Positions 23,549 to 32,686 of a DNA stretch of 64,000 bases are shown piece by piece. Source of the stretch: Winogradskyella psychrotolerans RS-3 (GTDB lineage: Bacteria; Bacteroidota; Bacteroidia; Flavobacteriales; Flavobacteriaceae); NCBI RefSeq assembly GCF_000427335.1, contig NZ_ATMR01000091.1:124001-188000 (forward strand), in the 5' to 3' direction. Position 1 is the first letter of the stretch. The number at the start of each line of letters is the position of its first letter. The notes under the pieces were generated by a model. The model searched no databases and had not been told where the DNA came from. It saw only the letters and a program-made list of their open reading frames with translations. Position numbers and translations under genes: made by a program.

Positions 23549-25351
23549 ATGAAAATTTCAAAATTAGCAATCATCGGATCGGGGCCAACCGCCATATATG
23601 CTTTACAGCACATTCTCGAAAATTCCGAGGTACTACTTAAAGAATTTAATGCGATTTCTATTTTTGAGAAAAATTCTAAAATGGGCTATGGCATGCCTTT
23701 TAATCCTGAATTTACAGATAAATATAACCTCTCTAATATAACGTCTGAAGAGATTCCTAAATTACCGCAAACATTAGCAAATTGGCTAAGAGAACAGGAC
23801 CATGATTATTTAAAAGAACTGAATATCATCGAGTTCCCCATAAAAGATACAGAAGTATACAGTCGCATTGCTTTAGGAGAATATTTTAGAGCGCAGTTAA
23901 AAATCGTAGTTCAAAACCTTAGAAATAATGGTTTTACTATTAATGAATATAACAACCACAACGTTCTCGACATTAAGCCTATTAGTAACACCACCACCGA
24001 ATTAATAACCGAAACCAAACACTTTAAATTTAATAAAATAATCATCGCCACAGGGCATCATTGGAAAAAAGAGAACAACGCAGAAGCTGGATATTTTGAT
24101 TCTCCATGGCCAATTTTTAAACTGCTCAATAATAACAATGACTATTATAACTTTAACATCGGAATTTTAGGCGCTTCACTTAGTGCCTTTGATGTGGTAA
24201 CGTCCCTAGCGCACCGCCATGGTAAATTTTCACGCAAGAAGAATAAACTTCATTTTGAATTAGACCCTAGAGCCATCGGTTTTAAAATCACATTGCACGA
24301 TGCTAACGGATGGTTACCTCATTTACAATATGAGCAAGAACAGCCCTTCAGAGAAATGTATAGACACACAACGCGCGAAGCTCTATTCGAACTTAAAAAT
24401 GATAAGGATAATCTTTTTATAGAAACGTATTTTGATAAGATTTGTAGACCTGCATTACTAAAAGCATTAGAAAAAGACCAAATAAAAGAGGTTATAGATC
24501 TGCTTAAAAATAAAAGCTTCGATTTTAAACAGTTTATAGACACGATGGCAAAAAAGCATGAGTATGTAAATTCTTTTGTTGGTATGCGTAAGGAATTAGA
24601 ATTAGCAGACAAGTTGTTAAAACGGAATAAACCAATCCATTGGATGGAAACACTAGACGACTTAATGTATAGCCTAAATTTTCATACAGAATTGTTTTCA
24701 GCTGAAGACCATCTTTTTTTCAATAATGAAATAAAGCCATTTTTAATGAACGTCATCGCTGCACTACCATTACAATCGGCGGAAATTTTATTAGCGCTTT
24801 ATGATGCGGATTGCATAGAACTCGTTAATGGAAAGGTTGAAATTGAAGATAAAAAGGAGAATGGTACGCAAATAAAAGTTTTTGACGACCATGGAAACGA
24901 AACCACAAACACCTACAAACGTTTTATAAATTCATCTGGTAATGATACCATTGAATTTGATAACTTTCCTTTCGAAAGCCTAAGAAAAGAAGGTGAAATT
25001 TCGATAGCGCAAGCTAAATTTGAAACCCTAACTCATATTAAAGATGCCCCCTCTTCAATTCCCGAAGACGCTATACTATCTAAGGACGAAAAATTATATC
25101 TTAAATTAGGAGGCATAGCAATAGATAGTGTTTATCGGTGTATTAATAAAAACGGCAAACCTTCAAAAACTATTTACGATTTAGCATTCAATCATATTTA
25201 TGGATTAAGACCGTATTCTTATGGACTGCAAGCTTGTAACACCACAAGCCTAATTATGGTTAACTCATTATTAGATTCAAAATTACATAGCGATAAGCCA
25301 ACAGAAATACGAGCAATTACTAAAACTTACGATAAGAAGAATGCGCTATAA
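23549..25351 (+). CDS. FAD/NAD(P)-binding protein (PF13454-type)
   Basis: 600 residues. N-terminal Ala-Ile-Ile-Gly-Ser-Gly-Pro-Thr-Ala (FAD loop, residues 8-16) and Ile-Phe-Glu-Lys (adenine-ribose Glu), a second Gly-Ile-Leu-Gly-Ala-Ser-Leu-Ser-Ala-Phe-Asp nucleotide loop at about 213, and Ile-Ile-Ala-Thr-Gly-His between them. Such proteins are flavin-dependent oxidoreductases with unknown substrate. Neighbours are a stress SDR and catalase, so a role in redox stress is likely but not shown. No signal peptide. Confidence 0.85.
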   Translation: MKISKLAIIGSGPTAIYALQHILENSEVLLKEFNAISIFEKNSKMGYGMPFNPEFTDKYNLSNITSEEIPKLPQTLANWLREQDHDYLKELNIIEFPIKDTEVYSRIALGEYFRAQLKIVVQNLRNNGFTINEYNNHNVLDIKPISNTTTELITETKHFKFNKIIIATGHHWKKENNAEAGYFDSPWPIFKLLNNNNDYYNFNIGILGASLSAFDVVTSLAHRHGKFSRKKNKLHFELDPRAIGFKITLHDANGWLPHLQYEQEQPFREMYRHTTREALFELKNDKDNLFIETYFDKICRPALLKALEKDQIKEVIDLLKNKSFDFKQFIDTMAKKHEYVNSFVGMRKELELADKLLKRNKPIHWMETLDDLMYSLNFHTELFSAEDHLFFNNEIKPFLMNVIAALPLQSAEILLALYDADCIELVNGKVEIEDKKENGTQIKVFDDHGNETTNTYKRFINSSGNDTIEFDNFPFESLRKEGEISIAQAKFETLTHIKDAPSSIPEDAILSKDEKLYLKLGGIAIDSVYRCINKNGKPSKTIYDLAFNHIYGLRPYSYGLQACNTTSLIMVNSLLDSKLHSDKPTEIRAITKTYDKKNAL

Positions 25352-25533
25352 AATATTACAAATCATTATGCCATATTATGGTTTTACAGTGCAATAGCTA
25401 TAAACTGAATTACGACGCGTTTTAAATAACTAAAAACAGCATGTTATAGGGTTATAGATTTTTGTGGATGAGTTAATGAATGGTAGCGGATTGCGTAATT
25501 TTAAGTGATTGTAGAATTTTAAAAATCAATACG

Positions 25534-27668
25534 ATGGCAAAGCAAAAATCCTCCACTAATGACAAAGTAAAAGACTTAAAGCAATTTGAAAAAAGCGCTG
25601 AAAATAAGGTGATGACGACTAACCAAGGTCTAAAGGTTAACGACACCAATAATTCTCTAAAAGCTGGAGAACGCGGCTCTACCCTTTTAGAAGATTTTCT
25701 ATTGCGAGAAAAAATAACCCATTTTGACCATGAGCGTATCCCAGAACGTATTGTGCATGCAAGAGGAAGTGCCGCGCATGGTTACTTTGAGCTCTACAAT
25801 AGCATCGAAAAATATAGTAAAGCTGGCATTTTTACGGATACCGAAAGGATAACACCCGTATTTGCACGATTTTCTACCGTGGCGGGCTCAAAAGGTTCTG
25901 CCGACTTAGCTAGAGATGTTAGAGGATTTGCCGTTAAATTTTATACCCAAGAAGGCACATGGGATTTGGTTGGTAATAATATGCCCATATTTTTCATTCA
26001 AGATGCAATGAAGTTTCCAGATTTAATTCATTCTGTAAAACCCGAGCCTAACAAAGAAATTCCACAAGCAGCGTCTGCTCACGATACCTTTTACGATTTT
26101 ATTTCGCATTCTACCGAAACATTACACAATCAAATATGGGTGATGAGTGATCGAGCGATTCCTAGAAGTTTACGTATGATGGAAGGCTTCGGTATACATA
26201 CGTTTCGATTGATAAATAAAAAAGGAGAATCACACTTTGTAAAATTTCATTGGAAACCCCTATTAGGAGTGCATTCTGTAACCTGGGATGAAGCTGTAAA
26301 AATCAATGGCGCAGATGCCGATTTTCATAGACGGGATTTATGGGATGCTATCGAGGCCGGACAATATCCGGAATGGGAATTAGGCATCCAGGTGGTAGCC
26401 GAAGAAGATGAACACAAGTTTGAATTTGACCTACTCGATCCTACAAAGCTAATTCCAGAAGAATTGGTGCCTGTTGAAATTATCGGAAAAATGACCTTAA
26501 ATAGAAATCCAGAAAATTTCTTTGCCGAGACTGAACAAGTCGCCTTTTTACCAGGACATATCGTTCCGGGAATAGACTTTACAAATGACCCGTTACTTCA
26601 AGGTCGCTTATTCTCTTATCGCGACACGCAGCTATCACGTTTAGGTGGTCCCAATTTTCACCAAATTCCAATAAATAGACCTATTGGAGAGGTTCATAAC
26701 AATCAACGAGATGGTCATATGCAAATGGATATACCTAAAGGCCAAACTGCTTATTTCCCCAATACTTTAGGTGGTGGCTGTCCTCATTTGGCTAAAATGA
26801 GTGAAGGCGCATTCACCTCCTATGAAGAACGTATTGACGCAAATAAAATAAGAACACGCAGCGAGAGTTTTAACGATCATTTTTCGCAACCCGCACTATT
26901 CTATAGAAGTTTAGCAGACTGGGAAAAACAACATGTTGCCGACGCCTATACTTTCGAGCTTGGTAAATGCAATCAAAAGCATATAAAAGAACGGATGCTG
27001 TGGCTAATCGCACAAATAGATAAGGATTTAGCCAAAAAAGTAGCAGAAGGTTTAGGTCTTAAAATTCCTAATAAAATTGAACAACCTATTAATCAAGCCA
27101 TTGGAGCGGATGCAGATGTTAAAAAACATCAACCTCCAAAAAAGAAAAACTATTTAGATAAAGATAAAGCGCTAAGTCAGGCAAACACAAAGTTTAACAG
27201 CATTGCTACAAGACAAATCGCAGTGTTAATCAGCGATGGTTTTTCAATGAAGGATTATAAGACTATGAAGAAAGCTCTAGAAAATGAGAACGCCATGGTA
27301 AAATTAATAGCTCCTCACGGTGGAACGGTAGTATGTGACGAGAATATGGAACACCAAGTTGATGCCGCCATCATGACTACAGAAAGTGTATTATTCGATG
27401 CCGTATATATTCCTGGTGGTAAAAAAATCTATCGACAAATTATTAAAAGAAGCTAAATATAAGAAGTTTGTAAACGAAGCTTTTTAAACACTGTAAAGCT
27501 ATTGCGGTAGATAACGAAGGTGAAGATTTTATTGATAAAACATTCGTAGCAGACTATAAAGATGATAAAGCCGTGTTTATAAATAAGAATCCTAAAGCGT
27601 TTATTGACGCCATTTCAAAACATCGAAATTGGGATAGAATGGAAATAGCTGCGCTGGTCCCAGCCTAA
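25534..27668 (+). pseudogene. katE: Large-subunit catalase with C-terminal DJ-1/class I GATase-like domain, two frameshifts near the end
   Basis: Decomposes hydrogen peroxide. From ATG at 25534 (an ATG at 25480 is in frame but adds 18 odd residues) the core is complete: catalytic His in Val-His-Ala-Arg-Gly-Ser-Ala-Ala-His-Gly, Asn in Gly-Asn-Asn-Met-Pro-Ile-Phe-Phe, and haem Tyr in Arg-Leu-Phe-Ser-Tyr-Arg-Asp-Thr-Gln. The C-terminal domain starts at about residue 555 (Ala-Val-Leu-Ile-Ser-Asp-Gly). An A7 run (27421-27427) and a T5 run (27480-27484) each carry one extra base. Corrected, the protein has 710 residues, typical of HPII-type catalases, ending at 27668. As read it stops at 27456. Confidence 0.88.
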
Positions 27669-27686
27669 ATAAAATATAAGTAGTCT

Positions 27687-28937
27687 ATGATAGATGGTTA
27701 TTTTATTATTTTACTAATTATTGGGGTGACGACGTTATTGGCAAGTTTTCTACCGATAGTATTGAAACGCTTTAAAATTAGTTTTACAATACCTGTACTT
27801 ATTTTGGGTGGCACGTTTTATTATTTAAGCGTTCCATTACCTTGGCCAGATCCCACATGGGATATCGATTTAACCTTGCACTTTTCTGAATTGGTTGTTA
27901 TTATCAGTTTGATGGTCGCAGGACTTAAAATTGGCTTGAACTATTCTTGGAAGGAATGGCTAAATCCACTACGCCTGTTAGGAATCACAATGCCTCTATT
28001 TATGGCTGTTGTATTCATAGTGGCCTATTATGTTCTCAATTTTTCGGGTGAACTTGCGCTGTTATTGGCTGCTGTGCTTGCTCCTACAGATCCTGCACTA
28101 GCTTCCGAAATTCAATTGAATAAAAAACAGTCAGAATCATCCAAGAATTTAGGGGCACAATACAACTTAACTGCAGAAGCGGGTTTAAATGATGGATTAG
28201 CATTTCCATTTGTATACCTGGCCATACTATGGTCTAAAAGCGATGGGTTAAATTCGGATGTTTGGTTAGAATGGCTATCATTCTATGTACTTTTTAAAAC
28301 CGTGGTAGGCATTATTGTCGGAATAGCGGTTGGCTTCCTTTATAGTTATTTTACAACACGACTTTCCGAAGGAAATACGCATAGAATTCATCTCGCTTTC
28401 GTGGCGCTTTCGCTCACCCTTATCTCGTATGGTTTGGCAGAAGTTTTAAATTCTTATGGTTTTTTAAGTGTGTTTTTTGCTGGTTTATTTGCACATTACC
28501 ATCAACATAAAAATAAGACGAATAATACAGGTCATCCAAGTTTAAGCTTTATTTCAAACATTGAAAAATTCCTTATTGTGTTTTGGATGTTGTTTTTTGG
28601 TGGCTCTATAATGGCCGGAATTATGAATTTTATCACTGTTGAAATTGTCGTATTTAGTATTTGTTTAGTCTTAATAATTAGGCCAGTCTTGGGTTATATC
28701 TCACTTTATGGTTCTAAGTTGAGTAAACGACATAAAATGGCGATTTCCTTTTTTGGGATTAAAGGCATTGGGTCTGTATTTTACTTAACCTATGCTATAA
28801 AAAACGGAGAATTTACCAATACAGATCAATTATTCTCCATTGTTGCATTAGTCATTCTAGTATCCGTTCTGATGCATGGCTTAACCGCTAAACGTTCTAT
28901 GGCTGCTATAGAAGATGATAATACATTAATAGAATGA
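27687..28937 (+). CDS. Cation:proton antiporter (CPA1/NhaP type)
   Basis: 416 residues with about 12 membrane segments. The signature Ala-Pro-Thr-Asp-Pro-Ala-Leu-Ala-Ser-Glu in the middle is the cation-binding Asp region of CPA1 exchangers. A later Glu-Ala-Gly-Leu-Asn-Asp-Gly-Leu-Ala segment is the second conserved site. Exchanges sodium or potassium for protons at the inner membrane. Starts 19 bp after the restored catalase stop, so the two may share a transcript. Confidence 0.93.
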   Translation: MIDGYFIILLIIGVTTLLASFLPIVLKRFKISFTIPVLILGGTFYYLSVPLPWPDPTWDIDLTLHFSELVVIISLMVAGLKIGLNYSWKEWLNPLRLLGITMPLFMAVVFIVAYYVLNFSGELALLLAAVLAPTDPALASEIQLNKKQSESSKNLGAQYNLTAEAGLNDGLAFPFVYLAILWSKSDGLNSDVWLEWLSFYVLFKTVVGIIVGIAVGFLYSYFTTRLSEGNTHRIHLAFVALSLTLISYGLAEVLNSYGFLSVFFAGLFAHYHQHKNKTNNTGHPSLSFISNIEKFLIVFWMLFFGGSIMAGIMNFITVEIVVFSICLVLIIRPVLGYISLYGSKLSKRHKMAISFFGIKGIGSVFYLTYAIKNGEFTNTDQLFSIVALVILVSVLMHGLTAKRSMAAIEDDNTLIE

Positions 28938-29101
28938 AGCATTCCATACACATTATAGTGTCAGAGCAATCCATCATGAATTTTTATAGCATTGCTAATA
29001 TCTAAAAAGATGAAGGCAAAGACTTAGAGGCTCATTGCTTATAACCAACTTACTACATGTAATGAGCAAAGTTTTAGATGAATAGTATTAAATATTAAGT
29101 T

Positions 29102-29371
29102 ATGAATTTGGAAGAATTAATAGGAATTTCGGCTGGGATATTTACAACAATTGCTGTATTACCGCAAATTCACAAAGCTGTGAAGACAAAAAAAATAGAG
29201 GACGTCAGTCCAACTATGTTCGTTATCTTATGTCTTGGTGTAGGATTATGGGCGATCTATGGCATATTAAAAATGGATTGGCCCATCATTATAACGAATA
29301 GCATATCGTTTATCTTAAATGGAATCATGTTAAAAATTGTATGGTTTCAAGGCAACAATAAATCGAGTTAA
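29102..29371 (+). CDS. SemiSWEET-type sugar transporter
   Basis: 89 residues, three membrane helices with a PQ-loop motif: Val-Leu-Pro-Gln-Ile-His-Lys-Ala in helix 1 and Trp-Ala-Ile-Tyr-Gly in helix 2. This is the single triple-helix bundle of bacterial SemiSWEETs, which dimerise to move sugars by facilitated diffusion. Substrate not known. Confidence 0.9.
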   Translation: MNLEELIGISAGIFTTIAVLPQIHKAVKTKKIEDVSPTMFVILCLGVGLWAIYGILKMDWPIIITNSISFILNGIMLKIVWFQGNNKSS

Positions 29372-29398
29372 AATAGATTAACATAAATCAAATTAAGG

Positions 29399-29962
29399 TT
29401 AAGAGTGCGTCTCCTCTTTTTCTTTCTCTATCTCTTCGCTTACGTTTTCTTTAGATAGCATCGGGTGATCTCTACCGAGCCCTATAATTGCTATAAGATT
29501 AGTAACCGCGCGGTATAACATTAGAATAACGGTAATCATCATGCCACTGATCACAGAAGTAGATCCTAAGGTGATCCAGTAAATTACGGAATACCAATTG
29601 GTGGGTACATTATCCGATTCTACAATAGGAATATTAAAAAACTGAAATAGAATAAGAGCCGCAATAAATAGTATCACATCAAATTTAGCAATACTAAGCA
29701 CTTGTTTGTAATGAATTTCTTTTAACGATAGCTCAGAACCAAAGCTCACACTCAATAACGTAAGCAATAAAGCCAAAATGGTTGCGGATGCTAAAACAAT
29801 AGTGTTACATAACATGTTGAGTCCGCTTAAAGATTCTTTCAGTAAATGCTTAGCTTCGTACCCAGACACATTTCCTAATAAAAAAATACCAACACCAGTA
29901 AACAGCGTCGCAATTAAGCCACCATAAATGGCATTTTTATTTTCTTCTAAAAAATCAAACAT
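29399..29962 (-). CDS. Hypothetical four-helix membrane protein, partner of DUF421
   Basis: 187 residues from Met at 29962; a start at 30055 would add 31 residues that lie over the end of the upstream gene and lack composition of a signal. About four membrane helices (residues 12-30, 45-70, 88-110, 126-150) and an acidic tail Glu-Glu-Ile-Glu-Lys-Glu-Lys-Glu-Glu. It overlaps the DUF421 gene by eight bases, so the two are likely co-translated. I know no function. Confidence 0.7.
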   Translation of the reverse strand: MFDFLEENKNAIYGGLIATLFTGVGIFLLGNVSGYEAKHLLKESLSGLNMLCNTIVLASATILALLLTLLSVSFGSELSLKEIHYKQVLSIAKFDVILFIAALILFQFFNIPIVESDNVPTNWYSVIYWITLGSTSVISGMMITVILMLYRAVTNLIAIIGLGRDHPMLSKENVSEEIEKEKEETHS

Positions 29963-30473
29963 ATAAATCTTGGGTATCAACGTCTTGTAATAGTCTTGGC
30001 GCAACGTCCTTATCAGAACTGTTATGAATAACGGACACATCACCAGTACTTTCAAAAATAACGGCCTTTACCTCACTAAAATCGTGCACATTAGCTTCTC
30101 TAAGTTTAGCAATTAAATCACTCTCACCCACATTACAGGCCTTAAGACGGTTGTGTAAAATTTTACCATTCCACATAATAATTTGTGGCTTATTTGTAAA
30201 CCAGCGTTTAAAAAAGGAATTCTTACGCACTACATATGAAAACAAGGTTTGAAACCCAATAATAGCGGTTAATACAATCCCTCCTTTTAAGAGTGAGTAA
30301 TCCGAATTAAGAATAATTGAGGCCAATACGGAACCGACGGCAATAGTAGATGCAAAATCAAAACTCGACATCTTTGCAAAGGTTCGCAGTCCAAAAACTC
30401 GGGTGATAAGGATAATAATAGTAAATATGCCCAATACCGAAGCAATTAGCCATACTATATCTTCAATAGTCAT
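29955..30473 (-). CDS. DUF421 (YetF-like) membrane protein
   Basis: 172 residues. Three N-terminal helices, then a soluble domain. Leu-Ile-Thr-Arg-Val-Phe-Gly-Leu-Arg-Thr-Phe-Ala-Lys-Met-Ser-Ser-Phe-Asp-Phe and Ala-Ser-Thr-Ile-Ala-Val-Gly-Ser are the DUF421 signature. A Gly-Lys-Ile segment and an acidic end follow. YetF-type proteins are membrane proteins of unknown function, some sporulation-linked in Bacillus. Here it lies in a stress region. Confidence 0.88.
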   Translation of the reverse strand: MTIEDIVWLIASVLGIFTIIILITRVFGLRTFAKMSSFDFASTIAVGSVLASIILNSDYSLLKGGIVLTAIIGFQTLFSYVVRKNSFFKRWFTNKPQIIMWNGKILHNRLKACNVGESDLIAKLREANVHDFSEVKAVIFESTGDVSVIHNSSDKDVAPRLLQDVDTQDLYV

Positions 30474-30681
30474 AATATAATAGTTTAGTTATAGTATAAA
30501 ATTACAAGCATTTCAAAACATACATTAATGCAATTGCCAAAAAAGCTAACTTAATTAATGGTCTCACTTTTAAGCCTTGTAGCCGCTAATCTATTGAGCT
30601 AAGGAAAATTCTAATAGAGGAAACCCTTTGATTTTATCCCTATTAAATTTGATACCATCGTATAATTAATAACACTTAATT

Positions 30682-31365
30682 ATGAATCCAATTACGCCAA
30701 CACACCCATTATATCAAACTATTGATGAGGATTATAAAGATTTTATATTAACGCAAAAACACCCTTGTGTTATGGCTAAAACTTTATTTATGACCGACAA
30801 TTACCATCTCAATGTTTACAAATCATCAAAACATACAGAAGATTTAAATGCCTTATTAAAAGACTTAGAAGCGTTTATTAATCAATATGATTTTGAGTCT
30901 AATGTATTTGAATCCTTTTTAGCTGTTTTTCCCTTTGAACATTATGAGTCTGAGTTAGATTTTGAAAATAGCTTATGGCAAAGCCTCCAACAGTTACATG
31001 AATTAGACGACTGCGACTGGGACGCTACGGTCAGTGATGATCCTGACGATCCTAATTTTAGTTTTAGCTTAAAAGGACATGCCTTTTATATTGTAGGCCT
31101 TCATCCTCATAGTTCTCGGATGGCACGGCAGAGTCCCTACCCTACTATTGTATTTAATTTGCATGTGCAATTTGAACGCTTACGACATATGGGCAGTTAT
31201 AAAAAAGTCAAAAAACGTATTAGAAAACGAGACGAAAAATTACAAGGACACATTAATCCTGTGCTAAAAGATTTCGGAAAAGATTCTGAAACCAAGCAAT
31301 ACAGCGGCAGAGCTGTAGACAGTACTTGGAAATGTCCCTTTCATAAAACCTCTAATTTTATATGA
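30682..31365 (+). CDS. YqcI/YcgG-family protein
   Basis: 227 residues. Signature elements: His-Pro-Cys-Val-Met-Ala-Lys-Thr-Leu-Phe at about residue 27, and Gly-Leu-His-Pro-His-Ser-Ser-Arg-Met-Ala-Arg with Pro-Thr-Ile-Val-Phe-Asn-Leu-His. I recall that some members of this family are haem-dependent amine oxygenases acting on amino acids such as arginine; that is knowledge from the family, not from this sequence. The conserved Cys and His residues fit a metal or haem site. It overlaps the DUF1989 gene by four bases, so the pair acts together. Confidence 0.85.
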   Translation: MNPITPTHPLYQTIDEDYKDFILTQKHPCVMAKTLFMTDNYHLNVYKSSKHTEDLNALLKDLEAFINQYDFESNVFESFLAVFPFEHYESELDFENSLWQSLQQLHELDDCDWDATVSDDPDDPNFSFSLKGHAFYIVGLHPHSSRMARQSPYPTIVFNLHVQFERLRHMGSYKKVKKRIRKRDEKLQGHINPVLKDFGKDSETKQYSGRAVDSTWKCPFHKTSNFI

Positions 31366-31982
31366 AACCATTAGTTAATATTATTCAGAAACAATCTGGA
31401 GCAGCCTTTACACTCAAAAAAAATGACATCCTTACGGTTATAGATCCTATGGGAGAGCAAGTGAGTGATATGGTTTTATTTAATGCTGAAGATCACAAAG
31501 AAAAACTGTCCTCTGGTAAATCCTTAGATTTTGAAGAGTGTATGCTACTGACCAAAGGCCATTATTTATGGTCTAATCGGTCGCGTAAAATGATAGAAAT
31601 TTTAGAGGACACTAATGGACGGAACGATTTTCTCTTAGCCCCTTGCAGTCCAGAAACCTTTAAAATCATGTACAATTACAAAGAAGAGCATCCAAGTTGT
31701 TTGGGCAATTTACAGCAGCATTTAAAACCCTTTGGTATTGGTGTTGATGATATACCAACGGCCTTTAATATATTTATGAATGTACAGTTTGATCTTAACG
31801 GTAAACTATCCGTGCACCCACCGACTTCCAAAGCGGGAGATTATATTCGGCTACAAGCACAAATGGATCTTTTAGTGGGGCTCACCGCTTGTTCTGCGGA
31901 AGACAGCAACGGGGGGACATTTAAACCCATTCATTACCATATTGAAACGGAACCCCAGCATATAAAGCGAAAGCGATCATAG
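31362..31982 (+). CDS. DUF1989 (urea carboxylase-associated) family protein
   Basis: 206 residues. Thr-Val-Ile-Asp-Pro-Met-Gly-Glu-Gln-Val-Ser-Asp-Met near residue 26, Asn-Ile-Phe-Met-Asn-Val and Pro-Pro-Thr-Ser-Lys-Ala-Gly-Asp-Tyr, and C-terminal Ala-Cys-Ser-Ala-Glu-Asp-Ser-Asn-Gly-Gly match DUF1989, which contains guanidine/urea carboxylase-associated proteins. Often paired with YcgG in Bacteroidota. Possible role in amino- or guanidino-nitrogen chemistry, which is inference. Confidence 0.85.
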   Translation: MKPLVNIIQKQSGAAFTLKKNDILTVIDPMGEQVSDMVLFNAEDHKEKLSSGKSLDFEECMLLTKGHYLWSNRSRKMIEILEDTNGRNDFLLAPCSPETFKIMYNYKEEHPSCLGNLQQHLKPFGIGVDDIPTAFNIFMNVQFDLNGKLSVHPPTSKAGDYIRLQAQMDLLVGLTACSAEDSNGGTFKPIHYHIETEPQHIKRKRS

Positions 31983-32047
31983 TGTAACTCTACAGTTCCT
32001 CAGCATATATAAATGAAAAATAGTTACTAATTAAAACACCTAGTATC

Positions 32048-32209
32048 ATGAAAAATGACAAGAAAGACAAACCAAAAACAGAACATAAAAAAAGGTTACA
32101 TCAAAATGCAACCGATGATAAAGGGCCGTTAAAAGACGACCACTACAACCAATATGGCAAGCAGAATGAAACACGCCGCGAACGGGCAGAAAAATTAAAA
32201 GAGGATTAG
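32048..32209 (+). CDS. Small very hydrophilic hypothetical protein, 53 residues
   Basis: Encoded by an ATG at 32048, with almost half of residues charged (Lys, Glu, Asp, Arg), no hydrophobic core and probably disordered. It lies 65 bp after DUF1989 and is followed by a clear terminator at 32248, which supports a real short transcript. Resembles hydrophilic stress proteins only in composition. Confidence 0.55.
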   Translation: MKNDKKDKPKTEHKKRLHQNATDDKGPLKDDHYNQYGKQNETRRERAEKLKED

Positions 32210-32247
32210 AAACCATAACCTCTTATAGCAAGAACTGTAATCACAGA

Positions 32248-32283
32248 AAAAAGTCCAACCTCACGAGATTGGACTTTTTATTA
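32248..32283 (+). terminator. Terminator closing the stress region
   Basis: AAAAAGTCCAA and TTGGACTTTTT arms around a ten-base loop, with U-run sides both ways. Confidence 0.85.
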
Positions 32284-32360
32284 GGACTTAAGGTTTTCAA
32301 ATTTACGCTTTCCGGAATTTGAGATTCTGGTATGAAACAAAACTAGTCATATCAATTCAC

Positions 32361-32655
<295 letters not shown>

Positions 32656-32686
32656 CGCATTACAATTCAAGATTAATAATTACAAC

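Noticed and set aside
29963-30055. N-terminal extension of the 29399 membrane protein
   Set aside because: Covers the end of the DUF421 gene. Met at 29962 gives a normal membrane-protein start.
21362-32209. Prophage or integrative element around the stress genes
   Set aside because: No integrase, phage or transfer genes and no flanking att-like duplication seen.
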